64,000 nt of DNA, from the NCBI RefSeq assembly GCF_028502605.1, contig NC_079235.1, positions 434,001-498,000 of the forward strand, read 5' to 3'. Within the stretch, counting starts at the first letter, position 1. The number at the start of each line of letters is the position of its first letter. A program made the translations under genes and the position numbers. Below are positions 32,877 to 45,400 of this stretch, one piece after another. Under the pieces are notes generated by a model. It was not told the origin of the DNA, did not search any database, and was given only the letters and a program-made list of their open reading frames with translations. The stretch comes from Trichoderma breve. Lineage: Eukaryota; Ascomycota; Sordariomycetes; Hypocreales; Hypocreaceae.

Positions 32877-33194
32877 TTGAAAGTGAAGCTCATCACTATA
32901 AATGAACGTATATCTGGGTAGATGGCGGCGATGAATTTGGGGTTTCGGTTTGGCTTGGCAATGTTATATAAAAGGTTTACGCACTCAACATGAGAGTAGG
33001 GAGTAGAAGGCACACATACCGAGAGAAGGGACGAGAGAGATAGCAGTTAAGGTGTGAATGGACATGAGCTATAGTTACGAGGATGCAATACGTGACTGGT
33101 ATGCTGTGTAACCGTAAAATAGTGAGATTTATTTCATCACCTACATAGGAGTAACTAATAGGATATTACTGTCTTATTATTCTCTTATTAATAC

Positions 33195-33282
33195 GCTGTT
33201 TCACGAACCCATGATCTCATTTCTGTCTTGGGTTCTCTGCTGTTTCACACACCAATGATATCACTGCTGTCTTGGAATATCT
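33195..33282 (+). promoter_or_regulatory. 44-bp tandem repeat pair with CTGTCTTGG core, NRPS promoter
   Basis: Two adjacent 44-bp units (33195-33238 and 33239-33282), about three quarters identical. Both begin GCTGTTTCAC, share ATGAT in the middle and contain CTGTCTTGG at 33223 and 33267. They lie 157-244 bp upstream of the NRPS ATG. The core matches the pair at 32.8 kb. Confidence 0.6.
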
Positions 33283-33301
33283 GAGGATCTGAGACATCTG
33301 G

Positions 33302-33307
33302 TATATA
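33302..33307 (+). promoter_or_regulatory. TATA-like element of the NRPS gene
   Basis: TATATA followed by CATTTAAA, about 130 bp upstream of the NRPS ATG. The stretch to the ATG is a C/T-rich leader typical of fungal promoters. Confidence 0.45.
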
Positions 33308-33438
33308 CATTTAAACCGCTGTCGCAGTCCAGCTTTCAATCACCTTAATGTGATCTATCGACCACATCTTTCTCAAATTACACTTGAACTTACTATTTCT
33401 CTTCACATCTGATTTCTACCACCGAAAGAGATACAACA

Positions 33439-36400
33439 ATGACTATCAATGAAAGTGATAAGCTTGGTGGTCACAATGGTTTCCATGGCGCCGCCTTCGC
33501 CCGGCCCGATGGGGGCTTTCCTTCTCGCCCAGGGAATGCAGCCAACGAATGGTCGGAGAAAGAACCATTAACGCTGCATGAAGAGCAACGCCAGCTCAAA
33601 CACTGGACGGACCAATTGCTTCTGAGTCGTCCTGCGGAATTCATTTGCGACATGCCACGCCCTGAGACTTTGTCTGGCCATGTTGATCAAGAAACCCTGC
33701 GGATCGAGGGCTCATTGTATAACAAAATGCAACAATACTGCGAGTCCCACCAAGTTTCTCCTTTCACAGCACTGCTGGCGGCTTTTAGGGCTGCTCACTA
33801 TCGCTTGACGGGGATGGAAGACGCTACAATTGGCGTTCCCAAGGAGGGTCATCGGACTGAGGACTCGAGAAATGTGGCAGATGTTCTCCACAAGTTTCAA
33901 TGTTTTCGTCTCATCATTGATGATGAAACATTTCAGGATCTGGTAGATCAAATTGGAACAACGGCGGCTAATATGAGAGCCAATCGAGATGTCTCTATTG
34001 AGAAGGTTGCCGCCCGCTTAGATGAAGAAAGAGATTTTCGCCGTCAGCCACTTCTACAGGTAGCCTTTTCATTCTATACTCAGGATGCTCCGCCACCGAG
34101 AACTTCTATGAGTTGTGATACGGACCTTAGCTTCCAAATATTTGATAGCCATAACAGCCTAGAATGTTGTGCTGTATTTTCTACGGATCTCTATGGAAAG
34201 GGGACCGTGAACAACATTCTTGCTATTTTCCAGAAGACACTCGAGGGCTGCTTGTATGCGCCAACAACTCCTATCAAAGAAATATCTCTACTGGGGACTA
34301 AAGACATTGAAACACTCGACCAAATGGGTTTGCTTCGAGCCGACAGAACTGATTACCCCCGCGAACTTAGTGTGGTAGATGTCTTCCGGCAGCAGGTCTC
34401 GGGTAACCCTACTGGAGTGGCGATTAGAGATCGCTCTGGCTCAGTCACGTATTTTGAGTTGGATAAAAGATCAAACAAAATTGCCTCTTGGCTTTTGAAG
34501 CAATCTTTAGCCCCGGAAACCCTAATTGGTGTTCTGTCATCAAGATGCTCCGAGACCATTATCGCTTTTATCGGAATCTTAAAGGCAAACCTGGCGTATT
34601 TACCGCTGGATACAAAGACTCCACATTATCGCATGAAATCCATTATTTCTTCTATGACAGGAAGAAAAATTATCTTCCTGGGCCCTGAAACGGAAGCTCC
34701 TGATGACCTGGGCGAGATCGAATATGTACGCATATCTCAAGTTCTCCATGATACCGATGATAACAAAGACATCTCATGCGACTCCTCTGGTTATACTTCA
34801 CCCTCTGCTACAAGTCTTGCCCATGTCTTGTTTACTTCTGGCTCGACCGGCCAGCCAAAAGGCGTCATGATCAATCACCGCGGCATTGTACGGCTTGCCA
34901 ATAGTAACATCATGACGCACGTTCCCTCGCACAGCATTACAGCACATATATCGAATATAGCTTTTGACGCTGCTACTTGGGAGATTTATAGTGCCATTCT
35001 AAATGGGGGTACACTGGTCTGCATTGACGAAACGACAGTACTGGACTATGCTTCCATGAGTGAGACATGTCTTCGTGAGAATATTCAAACTGCTCTATTT
35101 ACAACGGCACTTTTCAAGACGTACGCTCAAAATGCCCCGGAAGTCGTGACCCGTCTCAGCGTGGTTTTTATTGGTGGCGAACGCCTTGATACCAACGACC
35201 TTCCCACAGCATTGAAAGCAATGCCCGGAAAGATTGTAAATTTATATGGACCAACGGAAAACACAACGGTCAGTACAATGTACTGCTTGCAGGAAACGAA
35301 ACATTGCAGTAACGGTGTGCCTATCGGACGTGCAATCAGCAACTCTGGTGCAGTTGTCATGGATTCGAAGCAGTGTCTAGTTCCCTTGGGCGTCATAGGC
35401 GAGTTAGTCGTATTTGGCGATGGTCTTGCCAGAGGATATCTTGACCCTAAATTAAACGATGAACACTTTATGCAGATTCGAATTGGCAACGAGTCGGTCC
35501 GAGGCTATCGAACAGGCGACCATGTTCGCCAGCGTTTAGATGGGCAACTGGAATTCTTAGGGCGTATAGATGGACAAGTCAAGATCAGAGGGCAGCGTGT
35601 TGAGCTCAGGGAAGTCGAATGCGCCTTACGAGGCCACAAGCTCGTCCATGACGCGGTTGCTGTTCTTCTTCATGGCGCTACGAATGGGGACTCAGATAAT
35701 GCTCACATTGCCGGATTTGTCACGATCGGCGCAGACCTTGAAGATGAAGCCCAGGATGGTGATGAACACCAGCTTGTTTCTACGTGGAAAGACCGATATG
35801 ATGGCGACTCGTATACAGGATTCGATGACATTCAGATGGATGCTTACGGAAGAGATTTCACTGGCTGGACATCAATGTTTGACGGAAAGGACATCGACAA
35901 GGCCGAGATGAATGAGTGGCTTGATGATACAATAGCTACAATAGCCACAGTTCTCAACGGCGAGCCTCCAGGTCATGTCCTTGAAGTCGGTTCGGGATCT
36001 GGCATGATTCTTTTCAACATTCGTGATGGTCTGCAGAGCTATGTAGGACTTGATCCCTCCGAACGAGCCATCAATCTCATTGGAAAGATATCAAAATCAT
36101 TTCCCGAGCTCAATAACAAGGTGACTATGTACAAGGCCACTGCCGCAGATGTTCGCCGATTGGAGATGGTTGCTACACCTCCTGATCTAGTCATTCTGAA
36201 CTCGGTAGCTCAGCACTTCCCCAGTCAGGAATATCTGTACCGATTTGTCGAGGATTTGCTTCAAATCGGTACGGATATGACCCTTTTCTTTGGCGACATT
36301 CGGTCTTATGCGCTCCATAAAGACTTTCTCGCTGCTCGCGTGCTAAGAACGGTTGGAGAAGAAGTCAAGTTGGATACAATCCGCCACATGGTGGCAGATA

Positions 36401-39400
36401 TGGAGAAGGCCGAGTTGGAGCTTCTCGTTGACCCAGCTTTTTTCACCGGCCTGGCGCTGCGCCTACCAGATCGGATTGGGCATGTCGAGATCATACCAAA
36501 GAAGATGAGCGCCACGAACGAATTGAGCTGTTACAGATATACGGCAGTTGTGCATGTGAAGGCTGGCAGCCATCAAGCTTCTGCAGCTGCATACAGGCAA
36601 CATGTTCGACATATCCCTCAAAGTGACTGGATAGATTTCATGGAACAACGTCTAGATCGAGAATCGCTCTTACACTTACTTCAAGCATCATTTGACTCTT
36701 CTGATTCTACCCTAGCCATTGGCAACATCCCTTATACGAAGACCATACTTGAGAGGCATATGGTTGAGTCAATCAAGACTGATAAAAGCAATGATTTTGA
36801 CGGAAATTGGATCACTTACATACGGCAAAGATCCGAGAGCTGCTCTCATCTTTCAGTCACTGATCTGCACGCTCTTGCGGAGGAAGTCGGATATTCCGTC
36901 GAAATTAGCTGGGCCAGGCAGTACTCCCAACGAGGCGGGCTCGATGCAGTCTTCCACAAATATGCGCCGGATAAGAGAGGGAAAAGAATTTTATTTAACT
37001 TTCCTACCGATCATCAGAGTCGTCCATACCAATCGCTCAGCAGTCACCCTCTGAAACATCAAATTCAACGAAAAACACAAGAGCAGCTCTACGAGCTGGT
37101 GAAGACACAGCTGCCTCAATACATGATACCTCAGACCATCACAGTTTTAGATCAAATACCCGTCAATGAAAACGGAAAGGTTGACCGCCGAGCTTTGGTA
37201 AACATTGTTCAGTCTCAGATAACAGAGCGTGCGTCGATACAACAACCTACATCCGAAGTCGGACGACAGATGCAGGTTATCTGGGCCAAGGTCCTTCATA
37301 TGGAGCCACAAGCAATCGGCATCAATGACAACTTTTTCAATCTTGGAGGAAACTCGATTGCTGCAATGAAGGTTGCCGCGGCGGCTCGAGATATTGGTTG
37401 GAAGCTCTCAGTAGCTGATATCTTCTACAGCCCAACCCTATCTAATTTGTCAATGACGGCTTCCAAGTCTACCTCAATCATGACAAAGATCCCAGTAACT
37501 CCCAAAATAGGCTCTGTCGCGCAATCTTATGCGCAGGAACGCCTTTGGTTTCTGGAGCAGCTCTATCCTGGCTTGGAATGGCACTTGATTCCATGTGCAG
37601 TCCATTTTAGGGGGCCACTTCAACTAGATGCTCTCTCTTCTGCGCTTCTTGCCCTTGAAAAGCGACACGAAACCTTGCGGACAACATTCGATACCATTGA
37701 GGGCGAGAATGTACAGAAAGTACATCTATTCCAGCCAAATAAACTCAGAGTTCATAATATTCAGGCCGATCGGCCGAACAGCCTCGTAGAAGCGCTGTAT
37801 AAAGAGCAAACGACTCCGTTTGATCTGCATGAAGTTCCAGGTTGGCGTGTATCTGTGTTTAAACTGGGCGACGAACACCACGTGCTCTCTATTGTTATTC
37901 ATCATATCATATGTGATGGTTGGTCTCTTGATGTTTTACGCAAAGAGTTGGCCACTCTGTATAAGGCCGCCCTACACGGGAAGGACCCTCTCTCAGCCAT
38001 TGAGCCATTGGCTGTGCAATATAGCGACTACGCTCTTTGGCAGAGACAACAAGACCAGGTTGATGAGCACAACCGTCAGCTCGAGTATTGGACAACACAA
38101 CTTGAATCAGGTCGACCTGCAGAACTGCTTTGTGACAAGGTCAGGCCGGCTACGATATCGGGCAGGGCAGACCTCCAAGAATTCAGAATCGAAGGCGCAA
38201 TCTATGAGAAGCTCCAGAAATTCTGCAGAGATTACCAAGCAACGCCATTCATGGTCCTTTTTGCGGTTTTCCGGGCCGCTCATTATCGGCTCACGGGCGC
38301 TGAAGATGCCACAATCGGGACGGCCAACGCAGGTCGTGACCATCAGGAGCTGAATGCTTTGATTGGCCTCTTTGTTAACATGCAATGCATAAGGACTAGG
38401 GTCGAAAATACCACAACGTTCGAGAATCTAGTTAAAGAAGTTCAGGCAATGACTATTGCGTCCTTTGCTCACCAGGATGTCCCATTCGAGAGAATTGTGT
38501 CGGCGTTAAGGAAAGAAAGAGACTTATCCCGCAGCCCACTCGTTCAAATTGTGTTTGCATTACATTCGCAGCTAAGCCTTGCGGAGTTTGCGTTAGAAGG
38601 TGTAGAGGCTGAACCGATCACACCGCCGATGACTTCAAGATTTGATCTCGAGTTTCACCTCTACCAAGAAAAAGACGCCTTGAAAGGACAAATAAGATTT
38701 GCAACTGATCTCTTCAACTTTAATACAATTGACAATCTGAAGTCGATCTTCCTTCGAATTCTAGAACAGGGACTCACCAGCCCAAATGTATCAATCGAAT
38801 CGCTATCCTTAATGACGAAGGAAGAATACGCGAAGCTCGACTCTATGAGACTCTTGGAGATAGAATCAACAAATTACCCTCGTAATTGCAGTCTCGTCGA
38901 AGTCTTTCAGCAGCAAGCCGCTGCCAATCCGGATAAAGTGGCAGTGAGAGATGGCCCTATCAGTCTTACGTATTCCCAGCTGGATGAGAAGTCAAATCAC
39001 CTGGCCCAATGGTTGCGCAGGCACTCGTTTGCTCCGGAAACACTTGTTGGTGTTCTTGCTTCTAGATCTCATCTCACCATTATCACCTACCTGGGTGTAC
39101 TCAAGGCCTGCTTAGCTTATCTTCCCCTGGACCCAACAAGCCCTCTGAGTCGAACCAAAGTCATTCTTTCGTCAGTCAAGGACTGTAGGCTAATTTTGGT
39201 TGGACCTGATGCTGAGGATTATGCGACGCAGCTGGACAGTATTAATTCTGAGAGCATCACAAACATCCTCGAGTGTCCCATCTACGCCAATGGGGACGTT
39301 CAAAAGCCACTCACCAACCTCTTTCCTGCACCAGATAATCTTGCATATGTCATGTTTACCTCAGGTTCAACGGGTCAGCCCAAGGGTGTCATGATCCAAC

Positions 39401-42400
39401 ATGGCGGTATTCTTCGACTAATCGAAAACAAGAAGATGGTCCAAGATCTACCAGATGCCGTAAACACAGCTCATATAGGAAGTGTGACTTTCGATGCATC
39501 GACGTGGGAAATTTATCCCACGCTACTGAACGGTGGTACTCTAATATGCTTCAGTTCTATGGAATTGCTGGATTATAAAACACTACCAAAAGCATTTGCC
39601 GATGAGAACATACAGTCGATGTTCATTACGCCCGCTTTATTGAGACAGTATCTTGTTCACTGCCCCGATCTGTTTCGTGGAATACATACACTTCATATTG
39701 GCGGAGACCGACTTGACACGCAAGACGCATTTACTACGATGAGACTAATCACTGGCAAAGTCTTCAACTGCTATGGACCAACTGAAAACACCTGTATCAG
39801 TACATATTTCCACATTTCTAGTCCTACTCCAGAGAATTGCGTTAATGGGGTACCTATCGGCCGTGCATTCCCGAATTCTGGAGCTTTTGTAATGGACTCA
39901 CACCAGCAACTTGTTCCTCTCGGTGTAGTTGGAGAACTTGTTGTCACTGGCGACGGTCTTGCGAGAGGATATATTGATCCAAATCACGATCTAGACCGTT
40001 TCATCTCAATCAAAATTGCGGGAAAAGAGATGAGAGCTTATAGGACCGGAGATTACGTACGATACCGGCGAGAGGACGCGCAACTGGAGTTCTTGGGCCG
40101 AATGGACAATCAGATCAAGATTCGGGGTCAGCGTCTTGAGCTTGGCGAAATCGAGCATGCCATGCTCAGTTATAAGGCTGTCAATGAAGCCGTCGCAGTG
40201 ATTCGAAAGGGTCAAGATGATGAAGCGAATCAAGAAGCAACAATTCATGGCTTTATTACTCTTACGGAAGACGATGGTGCTGCCCAAGACCAGGTTCTTG
40301 AAATGCTTCGTCAACAGTTGCCCTCTTATATGGTGCCACGGACAATCACTATTCTTGACGAAATGCCCATCAATAGCAGCGGTAAAATTGATCGTCAAGC
40401 GCTTGCTAAGCAACGTGTCGATGGCAGATTGAAGAGGCCAATACAACAGCAGCCATCAACCGAGGCACAGCGACAACTTCAATCGATATGGGCCAAAGTT
40501 CTGGCTATTGAGCCGTCAACCGTGGGATTGGATGACAATTTCTTCCTTTTAGGCGGAAGCTCAATTGCCGCGATGATAGTGGCCGCTGAGATTCGAAAAG
40601 CTGGCTACCATGTTACCGTCGCTAATATTTTCAACCATCCATCCCTCCGTGATCTATCCAGTCAAGTTCAACCGATAGCGAGTTGTGTCACGGAAATATT
40701 TGCACCCTTCTCTCTCTTAGGTAGCGCATTTAACAAGATGGAATTCTTACAAGAGGTTTCGAGTCAATATAACATAGACCCCACGCTTGTTCGAGATGCA
40801 TACCCTTCTACATCGTTGCAAGAGGGTCTCTTATCCCTCACCTCCAAGCAAGATACCGGCTATGTTATGCGGGCAGTTTTCAAACTACCGTCGTCAATCA
40901 AGGTGGAGAAATTACGAGACGCATGGCAAACTGTATTTCATGCCTTGCCCATCTTACGCACCAGGCTTATCCAGCATAGCACACATGGTACTGTACAAGT
41001 CGTCGTGGATGAAAAGATCCAATGGGCCACCGCATCTAACCTGGATGAATATCTAGAGGCAGATGCTAAACGTCAAATGGGACCTGGAAAGCCGCTTACA
41101 AGATATGCCGTTGTTCAAGATACTTCAGGGCTGGATAAGTGGCTTGTCTGGACGGTTCATCATGCTCTTTATGACGGATGGTCACTGCCACTTATCCTAG
41201 ATTCAGTAAGGAAGGTATACCAAGGCAGCAAACTGAATCCAGGACCACAATACCAGGCATTCATTAACTATATCACGCATCAAGACCATGCTCAGACCAC
41301 CAGGTACTGGAAGGAGATGTTGGATGGCAGTGGATGCGTCTCCTTCCCGACACTGCCTCCTTTTATAGACCAACCTGCAGCTGATAAATCTGTTGAGTAC
41401 TCCATTTTACAACCACGGCAAAGACTCTCTGGTGTAACGACATCTAATTTAGTCCGCGCAGCATGGGCTCTTGTGGTAGGAAGAACAACTGCTGTCGAAG
41501 AAGTTGTCTTTGGCGCCACAGTATCTGGGAGGAATGCACCAGTGGACGACATTGGCATGATGATTGCACCAACTTTTGCAACGGTCCCAATACGGATCAA
41601 GTTGACTCGCGCTCACAGCGTGGGCGAATACTTGACAATGGTGCAGGAACAGGCAACAGAGATGATTCCGTATGAGCAGACGGGCTTACAGAGAATTGCT
41701 GCCGTGTCTCCGGAGGCAAAGCATGCTTGTAGATTCCAGACTCTCCTCGTCATCCAGTCACAGCCCGTCGGTGAAGCAAGTGTGCAAGACGGGGTTGAGT
41801 TGGACAAAGACTGCACACAAGGACGGCCAGCCGATACCTACGGATTGGTTCTTGAACTAAACATTATGGAAGATTCCATCCAAGTCTCAGCATCGTTCGA
41901 CTCCAGGATGATTGAACCCTTGATGGTAAAGAGCTTACTGGAACGTCTCGACAACGTCATGAATCAGCTGGACCAGGCAAACTCAGAGCACCCATTATCG
42001 CAAGTTGTAATGACATCATCTCAAGATATTAAGCAAATTTGGGATTGGAATCGGACTGTCCCTTCGGCGATACACCGATGCCCCCACGAGCTAATTGAGG
42101 AGCGATCAAAGGCCTATCCTGCCTCTACTGCGGTTTGCGCTTGGGATGGAGAACTCACTTATGGGGAGCTCATGCGCCTTGCAGATAGCCTTGCTCAGTA
42201 TCTAACGTCACTGCAGCCAAATGATGCAACAATCATTCCGATCTGCTTTGAGAAATCTATGTGGACGATAGTTGCGATATTTGGAGTTCTGAAATCTGGG
42301 GCGGGCTTCGTCCTACTTGACCCATCGCTCCCGGAACAGCGACGACAAGCAATCATTCAACAAGTTGAACCAAATTTTGTCTTGTGTTCAGCCTCGCAGG

Positions 42401-45400
42401 AAGCATCATGTGTTGGTCTAGCTTCTAAAGTCATCGCCATCACTCCACAATTCTTTGCAATGCACTCGCAGGTCCAGACACAGGTCCATTCGCAACTCCG
42501 CCGCTGCAATCCGACTTCACCGATGTACATGGTATTCACATCAGGAAGTACTGGAACACCGAAAGGCGTTGTTGTTACCAATGAAAATTATGCAACGGCG
42601 CTCGAACATCAAAAATTGGACTATGGGCTCACCAAGGCCTCGAGGTTTTCTAGCATTGCATCTTATAGTTTTGATGCGTCGATTGAGGGCATTTTCCGCC
42701 CCTTATACGTTGGTGGGTGCTCATGCGTGCCGAGTGAGCATGACATTAGATCCGATCTCGCCCGAAGCATGAACGTTCTGAAAATAAATTCTTTGATAAC
42801 GATACCTTCGCTGCTTCGTTTGCTATCCCCAAGTCAAGTACCTGGTCTGAGGACCATACTGATAGGAGGAGAAGCTGCCTGTCGCCAGGATGTTGAAGAA
42901 TGGTGGGGCAAGGCGAAGATTATCAATCTATACGGTCCCAGCGAGTGCTCTCCTGTAACTGCCATTAATAATTCGGCCACGAGCCCTGAAGCTGTCTGCA
43001 ATATCGGGATGGGAGTTGGATTGGTGACCTGGGTCGTGGATCAAGATGACCACAACATCCTGGTGGCTCCTGGATGTGTAGGTGAGCTTGCTATCGAAGG
43101 TCCTCCAGTTGGTCCGGGATATTTCAACGATCCAGAGAAAACTGCAACAGCATTCATCAAAGACCCTATGTGGCTTTTGAAAGGTGCGCCGGGGCAGGTG
43201 GGACGACATGGTCGAGTTTACAAGACAGGCGATTTGGTTCGCTACAACATGGATGGAAGCCTGAGATACATCGGCCGAAGAGACTTTCAGAGAAAGATCC
43301 GAGGCCAGCGTATAGAACTCGGTGAGGTGGAGCATCAATTGGAGACTTTGTTGAATCACCCAGGTCAAATAATAGCAGATATCATCGAACCACAGGGCGA
43401 CAATTCGAGCTCGATGCTCGCAGTGTTCATCCAAAAGACAGATGCTCAGGTTTTGGTTCAGGATGGCACCAAGGACAACGATGTATCTATATCAGCGATG
43501 CCATCACATGTAACCCATAGGCTGTCCGAGAGATTGCCTCATTACATGGTGCCCACAGTCCTCTTCACTCTGAATAACATGCCCAAGAATGCATCAGGAA
43601 AAACTGATCGTCAAAAACTACGCCAAATAGGTGCCTCATTTACAAACAAACAGCTAGCTGAAATGCAAACAGCCAGAGACGAACCAAAGCAGCCTGCGAG
43701 ATCGCAAAAGGAGCGACAGATTCAAGAAATATGGGCAAGCACGCTGGGGATTGATGCAGAATCAATCGGTCTTGATGATAGCTTCGTTCATCTGGGAGGC
43801 AATTCCATCACAGCGATGAAGGTTTCTGGAGAAGCTCGCAAATACGGAATAGAACTTCGCATTACCGACATATTTGGTCGTCAAACGTTGCGCGGCGTAG
43901 CAGAACAGGCTTCTGTATTAAAAGGCTGCGATACAATTCCGTGCTTACAGCAGTCTAGGCATGTGGAGCAATCGTTTGCCCAAGAACGCCTATGGTTCCT
44001 AGACCAACTTCACTCCAATCTGCAATGGTATATGATGCCGTTGACGTTTCATTTACGGGGACCGCTCCAGTATGATGCTTTGGAAGCTGCTCTTCAGGCA
44101 ATTGAGCGACGCCATGACACTCTGCGAACCACATTCGAATCAAAGGACGGCATCAACATGCAGCTGGTGCACGCTTTCCAGCCCCGTAAGCTGAAAGTGA
44201 CGGAGATACCATCTTTGAATGACAAGTATCTTACCCAGATGCTAGAGCTAGAACTAACAAAACCATTCGACCTTGGGATTGAACCTGGTTGGAGGGTGAC
44301 ACTTTTCAGGTGCTCAGATGACGATCATGTCTTGTCAATCATCATGCACCATATAATATCTGATGGCTGGTCAGTTGATGTTTTACAAAGAGACCTGGCA
44401 GCCTTCTATTCTGCAGCTCTTCGAGGTGACGAAGATCCAACCTCTTCGATTGGTCCGCTACCTATTCAATACACCGACTATTCAGTTTGGCAAAAGCAAC
44501 AGGACCAGGTTGAGAGTCATCAACATCAGCTGAACTTTTGGGTTGAACACCTGCAGTCAAGTGTTCCCGCAGAGCTGCTTTGTGATAAACCAAGGCCACA
44601 GTCTCCTTCAGGCGCAGCAGATATTCACGACATTAGGATCGACGGAGCTCTGTATCATGGTTTGCAGGTTTTTTCTAAACTTCATGGCGTGACTCCATTT
44701 GCCGTATTGTTAGCGGCATTCAGAATCAGCCAGTATCGCCTAACAGGTGCTACGGATGCTACTATTGGGATTCCCAACGCCAATCGAAACCGTTGGGAAG
44801 TAAAAGATCTCATCGGATTCTTCGTCAATATGCAGTGTATTCGGACTGTTATAAACGGACAATCTTTTGAAACGCTCGTTAGCCAAGTCCGAGATGAGAT
44901 GTTGTTATCTTTTGCGAATCAAGACGTGCCATTTGAAAAGGTCGTGGCAAGCCTAGAAAAAGATAGAGATTTGTCCCGCCACCCCCTGGTGCAGATTGTC
45001 TTTGCCCTTCATTCACAGCGAGACCTCGGAAAACTCAAACTTGAATCTATTGATGCAGAGCTTATTGCTCCTGCGACTACCACACGATTCGATCTCGAGT
45101 TCCATTTCTTTCAGGAAGACGAGGCTTTGCAGGGCCAGGTGATTTTCTCAACAGATCTGTACTACAGCGACACAATTAGCAATATGATAGCCATCTTCCG
45201 CACCGTTCTAGAACTTGGTATTGCTTCTCCTACCATGGCAGTCGACTCTCTGCCGCTGCTCAGAGACGACGGTTTACTCAAGATGAGACAATTAGGAATA
45301 TCTCATATCAAACAGACAGACTACCCGCGAGACTCCAGCATTGTTGATGTCTTCAGTCAGCAAGTAGTTAAGCAAGCCAACAAAGTGGCAGTAAAAGATT

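Larger units (their letters stand above)
31646..33438. other. NRPS upstream intergenic region
   Basis: About 1.8 kb with no supported gene. No sequence for the missing N-lobe of the first C domain was seen in any + frame. The region holds two pairs of tandem imperfect repeats sharing a CTGTYTYGG core (listed separately), a TATATAAAAGG-like element near 32963-32973 in + orientation, and a TATATA at 33302-33307. Confidence 0.55.

Noticed and set aside
40700..42000. C3 and C5 considered as epimerisation domains
   Set aside because: Each lies between a T and an A domain, has DAYPxTxLQEGL and HHALYDGWS as in condensation domains, and lacks epimerase-type motifs; no extra C domain follows.
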